Source: an uncultured Prevotellaceae bacterium
GTDB lineage: Bacteria > Bacteroidota > Bacteroidia > Bacteroidales > Bacteroidaceae
Assembly (NCBI GenBank): GCA_937892315.1
Contig: CALAVF010000379.1
Location: 1 to 10,159, forward strand
DNA: 10,159 nt
Reading direction: 5' to 3'
The notes under the pieces are model-generated. The model saw only the letters and a list, made by a program, of their open reading frames with translations. It searched no databases and was not told the DNA's origin. Made by a program: the position numbers and the translations under genes. The number at the start of each line of letters is the position of its first letter. Position 1 is the first letter of the stretch. Positions 1 to 6,717 of the stretch are shown here, one piece after another.

Positions 1-17
1 CGACGCTCTTCCGATCT
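1..17. other. Illumina adapter remnant (sequencing artefact)
   Basis: The first 17 bases, CGACGCTCTTCCGATCT, are identical to the 3' end of the standard Illumina TruSeq read-1 adapter/primer. The metallo-hydrolase reading frame stays open through them, but the residues they would encode do not belong to the protein. Genuine genomic sequence starts at about base 18. Basis: direct sequence identity to a well-known adapter recalled from memory. Confidence 0.95.
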
Positions 18-18
18 A

Positions 19-459
19 TTTTCTCTTCCTCACGACGCTTCCGAAAATGTCGGCTACCACATTGAAATTGGTGACTATCATTTCACCATCATGACCGATG
101 TCGGCGACATTACAGAAAATGTGAAGCACTACATCACTCATAGCACACACCTTATTCTTGAGGCAAATTACGACGAAGAGATGTTGCAACAGGGACGCTA
201 TCCTGACATTCTGAAAGAACGTATCACCTGCGGCCGAGGACATCTTTCCAATAAGAAAACAGCACAGGCGCTGGTTGACAACTTTCACGAAAATCTCAAA
301 CACGTGTGGCTCTGCCATCTAAGCGAAGAGAACAACCATCCCGAATTGGCTCGAAAGACCGTTGAAACAGTACTTCACAGTTACGGTATTATCGCAGGTG
401 TTGACTTTAAACTTGATGTGCTTCGACGAAAAATTCCTACAGGTCCATTCGTTCTGTGA
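19..459 (+). CDS. MBL-fold metallo-hydrolase, WalJ/YycJ type (5' partial)
   Basis: This is the C-terminal 146 codons of a metallo-beta-lactamase-fold hydrolase, ending at TGA 457-459; the start and the HxHxDH zinc motif lie before the window. Visible family landmarks are SLPHDASENVGY (about 25-57), TDVGD (94-108) carrying the expected bridging Asp, and CHLSEENNHPELA (about 313-351), whose His is the expected last metal ligand. This order of PHDA, DxGD and HLSEENN is typical of the YycJ/WalJ branch, cytoplasmic DNA-processing nucleases of about 265 residues. The chemistry is inferred from the family. The ATG at 91 is internal: the same frame continues upstream with conserved family sequence, so 91 should not be taken as the start. 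A 135-base gap and a new promoter separate it from the next gene. Confidence 0.85.
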   Translation, partial: FSLPHDASENVGYHIEIGDYHFTIMTDVGDITENVKHYITHSTHLILEANYDEEMLQQGRYPDILKERITCGRGHLSNKKTAQALVDNFHENLKHVWLCHLSEENNHPELARKTVETVLHSYGIIAGVDFKLDVLRRKIPTGPFVL

Positions 460-518
460 TGAAGTGACAATTCGTTATTATTAAAGCCAAAACAGCCGCC
501 TGAAATCTTAATTAAAAC

Positions 519-537
519 AAAAAGACTGCTCTTTTTT
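519..537 (+). terminator. Weak hairpin plus T-run, possible terminator of the MBL gene
   Basis: AAAAAGA (519-525), a CTGC loop and TCTTTTT (530-536) form a perfect 7-bp inverted repeat ending in a T-run, about 60 bases after the metallo-hydrolase stop. Each arm has a single G or C, so the stem is weak, and the element sits just upstream of the -7 box at 551. It may instead be only the A/T-rich region of that promoter. The rest of 460-594 holds no other gene or RNA that I can recognise. Confidence 0.25.
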
Positions 538-550
538 CAAGAAAAATGTG

Positions 551-558
551 TAACTTTG
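551..558 (+). promoter_or_regulatory. Bacteroidetes-type -7 promoter element (TAACTTTG)
   Basis: TAACTTTG matches the TAnnTTTG -7 consensus of the Bacteroides primary sigma factor exactly. It lies 36 bases before the ATG at 595, predicting a start of transcription near 565 and a leader of about 30 bases. No clear TTTG -33 element sits 19-21 bases upstream; that stretch is only T-rich (531-538). It probably drives the GT5-like / DUF4270 gene pair. Confidence 0.65.
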
Positions 559-594
559 CATAACTTTTCGTAAACTATCGGAAAGAAACACAGA

Positions 595-1404
595 ATGAAA
601 GCAAAGAAAGTACTATTTATCACAACAGAAATCGAACCTTTCGTGACAGAGAACAAAAACTCTCTCATGGGTCGAATCCTGCCTCAATCCATTCAGGAAT
701 GCGGACATGAAATCAGAACTTTTTCTCCTAAGTGGGGCACCATCAACGAGCGTCGCAATCAGCTCCATGAAGTCATCCGTCTTTCTGGCATGAACCTCAT
801 CATTGACGACACCGACCATCCACTCATTATCAAGGTTGCCTCGCTGCCGTCTGCCCGAATGCAGATTTACTTCATCGACAATGATGACTATTTCATGAAA
901 CGTGGCATACTGACAGACAAGGACGGCGTGGAATATTCCGACAATGGAGAGCGTGCCATTTTCTATGCACGTGGTGTGCTGGAGACGGTGAAGAAGTTGC
1001 GTTGGGTGCCAGATGTGATTCATTGCTACGGATGGGCTTCGGCACTTGCTCCGCTCTACATCAAGCAGGCATACAAAGACGAGCCTTCATTCCGTGATGT
1101 GAAAGTTGTGATGGAAGTATCGCCGAAAGAGTTTGAACAAGATTTAGGAGTAGAGAATGCTAAATTTGTGGAGTACAAAGATGTTCGTTACGACGACATA
1201 AAAGACATCTGTACAAAAACCTACGGACACACCGAACTGGAGAAAATCGGCGTGAAATTCTCTGATGGTGTCATTATAGAAAATAAGGACGTTGACCCAT
1301 CAATTGTCGAATACGCTAAGTCGTTAGGGCTACCGGTACTCGACCCCGTGGAGGGCGATGATTTCAAGGATGCTTTCAGCAATTTCTACGAAACATTATT
1401 TTAG
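595..1404 (+). CDS. Single-domain glycogen/starch synthase-like protein (GT5 N-terminal domain)
   Basis: This 269-residue protein matches only the N-terminal Rossmann domain of GT5 glycogen synthase (GlgA, about 480 residues). It opens with KVLFITTEIEPF like GlgA, continues with GHEIRTFSPKWG (37-48), and has PDVIHCYGWASALAPLYIK (139-157) aligned with the GlgA segment PDIIHAHDWHTALAP. The C-terminal GT domain is absent. The GlgA ADP-glucose loop (KTGGL) is replaced here by TENKNSLMG (18-26), and the Asp of the HDW motif by Gly (146), so glucosyl transfer is unlikely by this chain alone. Proteins of this length and annotation are common in Bacteroidales, so this is a family and not a local truncation. 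It has no signal peptide and is probably cytoplasmic. A DUF4270 lipoprotein gene starts 9 bases after its stop. True function unknown. Confidence 0.85.
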   Translation: MKAKKVLFITTEIEPFVTENKNSLMGRILPQSIQECGHEIRTFSPKWGTINERRNQLHEVIRLSGMNLIIDDTDHPLIIKVASLPSARMQIYFIDNDDYFMKRGILTDKDGVEYSDNGERAIFYARGVLETVKKLRWVPDVIHCYGWASALAPLYIKQAYKDEPSFRDVKVVMEVSPKEFEQDLGVENAKFVEYKDVRYDDIKDICTKTYGHTELEKIGVKFSDGVIIENKDVDPSIVEYAKSLGLPVLDPVEGDDFKDAFSNFYETLF

Positions 1405-1413
1405 GAACGAACG

Positions 1414-2799
1414 ATGAAATTCAAATCTCTGTTTGCCATCGTCGGAATACTATTCATTTTGACGTCCTGTGACGATGATACCGCCACGTTGGGCGTAGAC
1501 ATGATGCCAACAGCCGACCTCATCACAAAGAACTACGAAACTTACAGCATCACTACAGAATCATATCCTGTAGGTGATTCCGTTTTAGCACGTACCAGTA
1601 TGTCCTATTTTGGACGTTTCACAGATCCAGAAACAGGCACGACCATCAAAAGCGATTTCCTTGCACAGTTCCACTGTGACGAGAATTTCTCTCTCCCCGA
1701 CAGCATTGAAAACGACTCCTGCCTCAGTTTTGAACTGAAGTTATATATCAATAATTTTGTTGGAGATTCGCTTACGTCTTTCAAACTCAGTGTTTATGAA
1801 CTGAACAAGCAACTTGACCCAAATGCTGACTACTATACCAACATCAATCCTGAAGATTATTACGATGTCAATGCTGGGCCTATTGCCACAAAATGGTTCA
1901 CACTGAGTGACCGTACTATCACAGATTCCGCACGTTGGTCAAGCAGTTATAACAACAATATTCGGGTAACACTTCCCAATGAACTCGGCACACAAATTAT
2001 TCGTGACTACCGAAAACACCCTGAGCATTTTACCAACACATCGGCATGGTTGAACAGCGGAAATCCATGCAGCAAAGGTCTTTACTTCAAACTCGACAGC
2101 GGAGATGGTGCAATGGCATACATTTATGTGACGCAGTTAAATATGTATTTTAACTATTACGATGAAGACTATGCCAAAGACACGCTCGGATTATGTGAAT
2201 TTGCTGCAACCGAAGAGGTTGTTGAAGCAACCCGATTCGAAAACTCCAATCTGGAGAAACTGCTAACTGATACGAACTGTACCTATTTGAAAAGCCCTGC
2301 AGGCATCTTTACTTTAGCCTCCATTCCTGCTGATCAAATCAATGTACAGGACACCATCAATTCTGCAAAACTGACTTTTACTCGCTATAATGACTCAGTA
2401 GAAAGTGGATTCAAACTGGATATACCCAAGACTATTCTGTTAGTTCGTTTGGATGACTACCTGAACGGTTTCTTCGAGAATTATCAGGTGAGCGACAGCA
2501 AAGAGTCTTACATTACCACATTCTCCAGCAGTACCAACTCTTACGAATTCAGCAATGTTGCCCGACTCATCACCAAGATGGTACAAGAGAAAAACAATGG
2601 AACTGCTACCGAAAACTGGAACAAAGTGCTTCTGATACCAGTTGAGGCAACCTATTCCAACTCAACAGATGCCAGCGGAAGTACAGTAAGACAAATTGTC
2701 AAACTCAACCACGATTTCAGCATGAGCAGTGCCAAACTTGTTGGAGGAAGTAATCAGCGAGTCAATATGGAAGTCATTTATTCTCGTTTTTCCCAATAG
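1414..2799 (+). CDS. DUF4270 family lipoprotein, probably surface-exposed
   Basis: This 461-residue protein begins with a lipoprotein signal peptide: a hydrophobic stretch (5-16) ending in the lipobox LTSC with lipidation at Cys19, followed at once by DDD. Acidic residues right after the lipidated Cys resemble the Bacteroidetes lipoprotein export signal that sends lipoproteins to the cell surface. The mature part starts TATLGVDMMPTADLI and contains repeated beta-rich segments (such as INSAKLTFTRY and ETGTTIKSDFLAQF) as in the DUF4270 family, whose function is not known. AGGAA (1403-1407) overlaps the stop of the preceding gene and sits 6 bases before the ATG, a good ribosome site that supports this start and co-transcription with the GT5-like gene. 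A strong hairpin follows 11 bases after the stop. Confidence 0.85.
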   Translation: MKFKSLFAIVGILFILTSCDDDTATLGVDMMPTADLITKNYETYSITTESYPVGDSVLARTSMSYFGRFTDPETGTTIKSDFLAQFHCDENFSLPDSIENDSCLSFELKLYINNFVGDSLTSFKLSVYELNKQLDPNADYYTNINPEDYYDVNAGPIATKWFTLSDRTITDSARWSSSYNNNIRVTLPNELGTQIIRDYRKHPEHFTNTSAWLNSGNPCSKGLYFKLDSGDGAMAYIYVTQLNMYFNYYDEDYAKDTLGLCEFAATEEVVEATRFENSNLEKLLTDTNCTYLKSPAGIFTLASIPADQINVQDTINSAKLTFTRYNDSVESGFKLDIPKTILLVRLDDYLNGFFENYQVSDSKESYITTFSSSTNSYEFSNVARLITKMVQEKNNGTATENWNKVLLIPVEATYSNSTDASGSTVRQIVKLNHDFSMSSAKLVGGSNQRVNMEVIYSRFSQ

Positions 2800-2810
2800 T
2801 ATACAAGTAA

Positions 2811-2850
2811 AAAGGGGGCACATCAAAATTGATGTGCCCCCTTTATTTTT
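2811..2850. terminator. Strong bidirectional rho-independent terminator
   Basis: AAAGGGGGCACATCA (2811-2825) pairs perfectly with TGATGTGCCCCCTTT (2830-2844), a 15-bp stem with a tiny A/T loop. A T-rich run (2842-2850) lies on the right and an A-rich run (2809-2813) on the left, so the structure works in both directions. It lies 11 bases after the DUF4270 stop (+) and 6 bases after the end of uridine kinase (-), exactly between the two convergent genes, and most likely ends both transcripts. Confidence 0.93.
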
Positions 2851-2856
2851 ACGTCC

Positions 2857-3486
2857 TCAAAATACGGACAATAATTTGTGCCTGATTGCCTCCTTGATAT
2901 ACATTTTCAACATATCAATTGCAGGGCCATTATTGCCCATATTAGGAATGATAATATCAGCATATTGTTTGGTCGGCTCAATAAATTCGTCATGCATAGG
3001 CTTCAGGACATTACGATATTTATCCACCAACATATCCAGAGGATGCCCTCGTTCAGCAATATCACGCACAATGACACGGAGAAGACGTTCATCTGCACCT
3101 GCATCTACAAATATTTTCAAATCCATTAAGTCACGCAAATGTTTGTCGTATAGTGCCATAATGCCCTCAATAAGAATGACCTCTTTGGGTTCCACATGTA
3201 CCGTTTCCTGCAAACGAGTACAAGTAATATAAGAATATGTCGGCTGTTCTATGGCGTGACCTTGACGTAACTCTCCAATTTGTTGAGCCAGCAAATCCCA
3301 CTCGAATGCGTCAGGATGGTCAAAGTTCGTCTTTTTACGAACTTCAAGAGGTAAATGGTCTTGTGCCTTGTAATATGAATCCTGTGGAATAACTGCTACA
3401 CTTCCATCAGGAAGACTCTCTACGATTTTGCGAACGACTGTGGTTTTGCCACTACCAGTTCCTCCTGCGATACCTATGATAATCAT
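2857..3486 (-). CDS. udk: Uridine kinase
   Basis: This 209-residue cytoplasmic kinase phosphorylates uridine and cytidine to UMP and CMP in pyrimidine salvage. It is full length for the family. Visible landmarks are the P-loop GGTGSGKT (8-15), QDSYY (35-39) with the expected catalytic Asp36, NFDHPDAF (54-61), the Walker B-like region VILIEGIMAL (103-112), the lid segment RDIAERG (141-147) and EPTKQYADIIIP (170-181). It starts at the first Met, immediately before the P-loop strand, with no room for an earlier start. It is the last gene of the minus-strand cluster, 28 bases after the YqiA-like gene, and ends at the bidirectional terminator. That 28-base gap holds a run of seven G on the plus strand (3496-3502) and no recognisable promoter, so it is probably co-transcribed with the upstream genes. 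Confidence 0.95.
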   Translation of the reverse strand: MIIIGIAGGTGSGKTTVVRKIVESLPDGSVAVIPQDSYYKAQDHLPLEVRKKTNFDHPDAFEWDLLAQQIGELRQGHAIEQPTYSYITCTRLQETVHVEPKEVILIEGIMALYDKHLRDLMDLKIFVDAGADERLLRVIVRDIAERGHPLDMLVDKYRNVLKPMHDEFIEPTKQYADIIIPNMGNNGPAIDMLKMYIKEAIRHKLLSVF

Positions 3487-3514
3487 ATTTTTTTAGGGGG
3501 GGTATTAGTTAAAA

Positions 3515-4099
3515 TCACTTTTTTCTTAATGTTTCTAACAGCGGAATCAACACCTTTTTGATGACTTTATCGTTCAACTGATGTTCACCATCAAAACGGA
3601 TGACGTGATCTGCAAGATAATTCTTCTTGAAAAGGGCTTCCGCATTCGTCACGGACGTGTCATACAAGCCTACCAGACACCAACAATTCTCCTTTTGCTC
3701 CGACGTGATGTTCTTGAATTGCTGACGCTCCATCTGATTATGATGTTGAATGATGTCTTTCGTAATCTTAAATGTCTTCGCACCATCATATCTACCATTA
3801 AAAAACTTATGTTCACCTGTCTTCAACACCTTCGACATCGTGGACATTGTAAAAGCAGGATTCACCAGAATTCTGGGATAATCCCTCATCTGCTGAGCAT
3901 ACATGCCACCCATGCTCGTACCAATAATAAGGTCAGGTTGCTCTTGTTGACACAAATCCTTCAAGTATGGCAATGCCTCAGCAGGATCAATTGGTATGTC
4001 CGGGGCAATCACTTCATCATCAACAAGTTCTCGACGCAGAATTTCTACTGTTCCGCTGGCATGTGACGAGCCAAATCCATGGAAATAAATAATTTTCAT
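3515..4099 (-). CDS. YqiA/YcfP-like alpha/beta-hydrolase (UPF0227-type esterase)
   Basis: This small 194-residue cytoplasmic alpha/beta hydrolase begins directly with the first strand and oxyanion loop, IIYFHGFGSS (3-12). The nucleophile elbow is GTSMGG (60-65) with Ser62. Asp147 in VGLYDTSV and His173 in GEHQLND are placed to complete the Ser-Asp-His triad. Size, HGFGSS start and GTSMGG elbow match the E. coli YqiA/YcfP family, for which esterase activity on short acyl esters is known; the natural substrate is not. The ATG overlaps the stop of the upstream ABC gene in an ATGA junction (4096-4099), implying translational coupling. No signal peptide or membrane segment is seen. Confidence 0.87.
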   Translation of the reverse strand: MKIIYFHGFGSSHASGTVEILRRELVDDEVIAPDIPIDPAEALPYLKDLCQQEQPDLIIGTSMGGMYAQQMRDYPRILVNPAFTMSTMSKVLKTGEHKFFNGRYDGAKTFKITKDIIQHHNQMERQQFKNITSEQKENCWCLVGLYDTSVTNAEALFKKNYLADHVIRFDGEHQLNDKVIKKVLIPLLETLRKK

Positions 4100-5691
4100 T
4101 GCTTCTTCAAATATATTGAATGGTCTATGTTTTTAGGCAATTCTTCCTGATAATGCGTAACCATTATCATCGTTTTGTTCTTGCGGCGGCAAAATGTTTC
4201 AATAACATCCTTCACAAGCCGTCGGTTTTTCAAATCAAGTCCATGCAATGGTTCATCCAGAATCAACAATGACGGGTCTTTCACGAAAGCACGAGCCAAC
4301 AAAACCAATCGTTGTTCACCGCTGCTAAGTTTCAAAAACGCTGTATCGGCATACCGTTTTACACCAAAAATATCCATCCAGAACTCACATATAGCCCTCT
4401 GTTCAGGTTTGGGTTTCCGATAAAGTCCCGAAACATCACTAAGCCCGCTTGCCACAATATCCACTGCAGGAATATCCTTCATATAAGCACGGTGCATCTC
4501 TGGCGAAATATAACCAATATGCTTCTTGATGTCCCAAATGCTTTCGCCCTTGCCTCGCTGATGTCCAAACAACACAATATCGTTGGCATAACTTTGTGGA
4601 TTATCCGCACATACAATGCTCAACAATGTAGATTTCCCTGCCCCATTTTCGCCACTCAGTGCCCAATGTTCACCATTCATCACCGTAAAACTCAGATCCT
4701 TCAAAATAGTCCTTTCACCATAGCGAATATTGACGTTCCTGAAATCAATTACCTGCTCCGTCCCTGCTTCTACCTCCGTTTCTGTATCATGGGCATACGG
4801 CAAATCCAAAATGGCTTTTTCTTTTTCCTCCGACAGCATTCGCGACGGAACGGGCTCCATCGCATCTTTATATGCCTGCAACGCCATCTTCTTCCCTACT
4901 TTTAAGTCTTTCACAGGCACAACATGTGTAATGAAATCTGGAATATCATCCGTCTTCGAGAGCACCAGTACGACCGCCACATTCGTTTCCGTCGTCAACA
5001 ACGTTAGGAACTCTGCCAATTGTTTGCGAGCATTCACATCTAAACCTATAAAAGGATTGTCCATAATGAGTACACGTGGATTTGTCAACAATGTCTTGGT
5101 CAACTGAAACTTTCGCAATTCGCCACTACTCAACAGAATGATATGCTTATCAAGCAATTGTTCCAAATGAAAAATCTCATACAAATGCTTCCTGACTTTT
5201 TCCAGTTCAACATGCATGGTTTCTTTATCTGCCGCTTCTTGCGTCAAACGTGCAGCCTCCTGTTCTGGGGTCTCCTCTCGTACCACAAACTTATCAAAAA
5301 CCGTCTTTCGTGTCAGCCCTTCTTCTGCAATACGAAACGAGTCCGCCAACAAATCCTTCACAAACGGCGTTTCCTCTATATCATTCTGATTCCACCGCTG
5401 CTGATAGTAATAAACACCCTCACTCGTCCCATACGAGTCTCTAAAAGTCAAATACTTAATATTGTCACTTACCATCTTTGCCTTACTTGGTGTAAAGTCA
5501 TACTTCACACCATTCAGCGGCATTAATGCACATTTTCCAGTCAAAACATCCACAAATCGGCTCTTTCCGCTACCATTCTCTCCCACTATTGCCAACTGCT
5601 CCCCTGCCAACAATTCAAAATCTATCGGTGCAGCCATTCGATACATCGGATGCCGCACTTCACCACCTTTTATTTCAATGATTTTCTGCAT
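4096..5691 (-). CDS. ModF-like tandem ABC ATPase (two nucleotide-binding domains)
   Basis: This is a 531-residue soluble protein with two ABC ATPase domains and no membrane segment. Domain 1 has Walker A GENGSGKS (37-44), signature LSSGE (187-191) and Walker B LIMDN (208-212), with Asn212 where the catalytic Glu is expected and VLSKTDD (243-249) in place of the H-loop His. Domain 2 is intact: GENGAGKS (347-354), LSSGE (455-459), LILDEP (476-481) and H-loop His513. Residues 370-400 closely follow E. coli ModF (its segment contains GETIWDIKKHIGY), and the domain-1 switch region resembles ModF VLVLNRFDEIP. A charged, probably coiled insertion spans about 135-170. ModF itself has no well-defined role; no molybdate permease or cofactor gene is nearby, so I do not assign the symbol. 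It starts 19 bases after the esterase stop and overlaps the YqiA-like gene by 4 bases. Confidence 0.87.
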   Translation of the reverse strand: MQKIIEIKGGEVRHPMYRMAAPIDFELLAGEQLAIVGENGSGKSRFVDVLTGKCALMPLNGVKYDFTPSKAKMVSDNIKYLTFRDSYGTSEGVYYYQQRWNQNDIEETPFVKDLLADSFRIAEEGLTRKTVFDKFVVREETPEQEAARLTQEAADKETMHVELEKVRKHLYEIFHLEQLLDKHIILLSSGELRKFQLTKTLLTNPRVLIMDNPFIGLDVNARKQLAEFLTLLTTETNVAVVLVLSKTDDIPDFITHVVPVKDLKVGKKMALQAYKDAMEPVPSRMLSEEKEKAILDLPYAHDTETEVEAGTEQVIDFRNVNIRYGERTILKDLSFTVMNGEHWALSGENGAGKSTLLSIVCADNPQSYANDIVLFGHQRGKGESIWDIKKHIGYISPEMHRAYMKDIPAVDIVASGLSDVSGLYRKPKPEQRAICEFWMDIFGVKRYADTAFLKLSSGEQRLVLLARAFVKDPSLLILDEPLHGLDLKNRRLVKDVIETFCRRKNKTMIMVTHYQEELPKNIDHSIYLKKQ

Positions 5692-5710
5692 CGTTCAATC
5701 ATTATCTGTA

Positions 5711-6652
5711 TTATTTCAGCAGTTTCTTCCCCTCTCTAACATAAAGACCTTTAGGCAAACTCTGCAATGTATTCCCAGCGAAACGACCATCCATCGTATA
5801 AATGGAACCTTGTGATGCAATCTTCTCATTCTCAACCGAAAAGATTCCATCTGGCAGCAAATCATCTAATGTCTGCAACCATGTCGATAGTTCTGCCAAC
5901 ACATCATCATGGTAGGCAAAAGAAGTCTTGAAACCAAAACCATGTCCACCGGTCGGATACTCCTTGATATAAGTGGGAATACCCTGTTGCAAAAGTGCTG
6001 CATAATAGTTTTTAGAATTGTCAGGAGAAACCGTTCCATCATTAGCGGCATAAGTGATGAATGCTGGTGGAGTGTTTTCCTTCACCTGCTTTTCGTTACT
6101 ATACAATTTTTCCTGCTCTTCATCAGCATTCGCCCCAAGCAGGTTGTCGTGGGACCCCATGTGAGTATATGAGGGATCCATTGTAATGACAGGATAGAAA
6201 AGAATCTGGAAGTCAGGGTGTGCATCGTCTGCTGCATGGGTTGCCAATGTCGATGCGACATGCCCACCTACAGAAAATCCCATAATACCGACACAACCAC
6301 TCTTTATACGCCATGTCTCACCTTTCTCACGCAAATAGCGGACTGCAGCCTCAGCATCTCGCAATGGTTTAACAGCATTTCCCGCAGGCATCCGATAAGA
6401 CAGCACTGCCACCGTGTAACCTTGCTCCGTGAAATAAGGTGCCCAATCTGTTCCCTCACTGTCAATTGCTAAATAACTATAGCCCCCACCTGGGCAGATG
6501 ACAACTCCACGACCTATCGCTTTTTCAAGCGACGGCAAATAGACATCCATAGAAGCACCTGTAGAGAGTGACACATGGCGTTGTGCACTCATTTGCAACA
6601 CAACAAATGTAAGCATCAATAATGTGAACAGTGTCTTTTTCATTTCTTTCAT
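5711..6652 (-). CDS. Secreted alpha/beta-hydrolase esterase (acetyl-xylan/feruloyl-esterase-like) with Por-type C-terminal tail
   Basis: From the ATG at 6652 this is a 313-residue exported hydrolase: signal peptide KKTLFTLLMLTFVVLQMSAQ (5-24), oxyanion loop CPGGGYSYLA (53-62), nucleophile elbow GFSVGG (125-130) with Ser127, acid in AANDGTVSP (Asp205) and GGHGFGF (His237). This resembles the BD-FAE / acetyl-xylan-esterase-like enzymes that deacylate plant polysaccharides; the substrate is inferred. Residues about 266-313, including IYTMDGRFAG and LPKGLYVREGKK, match the short C-terminal tails frequent on exported Prevotella and Porphyromonas proteins (T9SS-sorting-like). The frame extends up to an ATG at 6712, but that start would lie before the predicted transcription start and push 20 polar residues in front of the signal peptide, so it is rejected. 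The ATG at 6643 (MKKTLF) is an equally good alternative. First gene of the minus-strand operon. Confidence 0.85.
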   Translation of the reverse strand: MKEMKKTLFTLLMLTFVVLQMSAQRHVSLSTGASMDVYLPSLEKAIGRGVVICPGGGYSYLAIDSEGTDWAPYFTEQGYTVAVLSYRMPAGNAVKPLRDAEAAVRYLREKGETWRIKSGCVGIMGFSVGGHVASTLATHAADDAHPDFQILFYPVITMDPSYTHMGSHDNLLGANADEEQEKLYSNEKQVKENTPPAFITYAANDGTVSPDNSKNYYAALLQQGIPTYIKEYPTGGHGFGFKTSFAYHDDVLAELSTWLQTLDDLLPDGIFSVENEKIASQGSIYTMDGRFAGNTLQSLPKGLYVREGKKLLK

Positions 6653-6699
6653 TAGCCTGAAATTTATCGTTACTCGTTGTATTTTACTATAAAACGCTA

Positions 6700-6707
6700 C
6701 AAAATTA
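6700..6707 (-). promoter_or_regulatory. Minus-strand -7 promoter element (TAATTTTG) of the esterase operon
   Basis: Read on the minus strand, 6707 down to 6700 is TAATTTTG, an exact TAnnTTTG match. It predicts a transcription start near 6693 and a leader of about 40 bases to the ATG at 6652. The matching -33 position (about 6726-6730) is a T-run on this strand, without a clean TTTG. It is the only promoter-like element I find for the four-gene minus-strand cluster. Confidence 0.6.
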
Positions 6708-6717
6708 GTCATTTCCT

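Noticed and set aside
613..1023. Open minus-strand frame of 136 codons
   Set aside because: Antisense shadow of the GT5-like gene, with no promoter or recognisable motif.
2729..3232. Open plus-strand frame of 167 codons across the DUF4270/udk junction
   Set aside because: It passes through the terminator hairpin and runs antisense to uridine kinase; both flanking real genes have clear family matches.
3496..3502. Run of seven G between udk and the YqiA-like gene, possible phase-variation tract
   Set aside because: It is intergenic, short and not placed within a promoter I can recognise; without length variants among reads there is no support for slippage control.
4312..4905. Open plus-strand frame of 197 codons
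   Set aside because: Antisense to the second ATPase domain of the ModF-like gene, with low-complexity Cys/His-rich content and no family resemblance.
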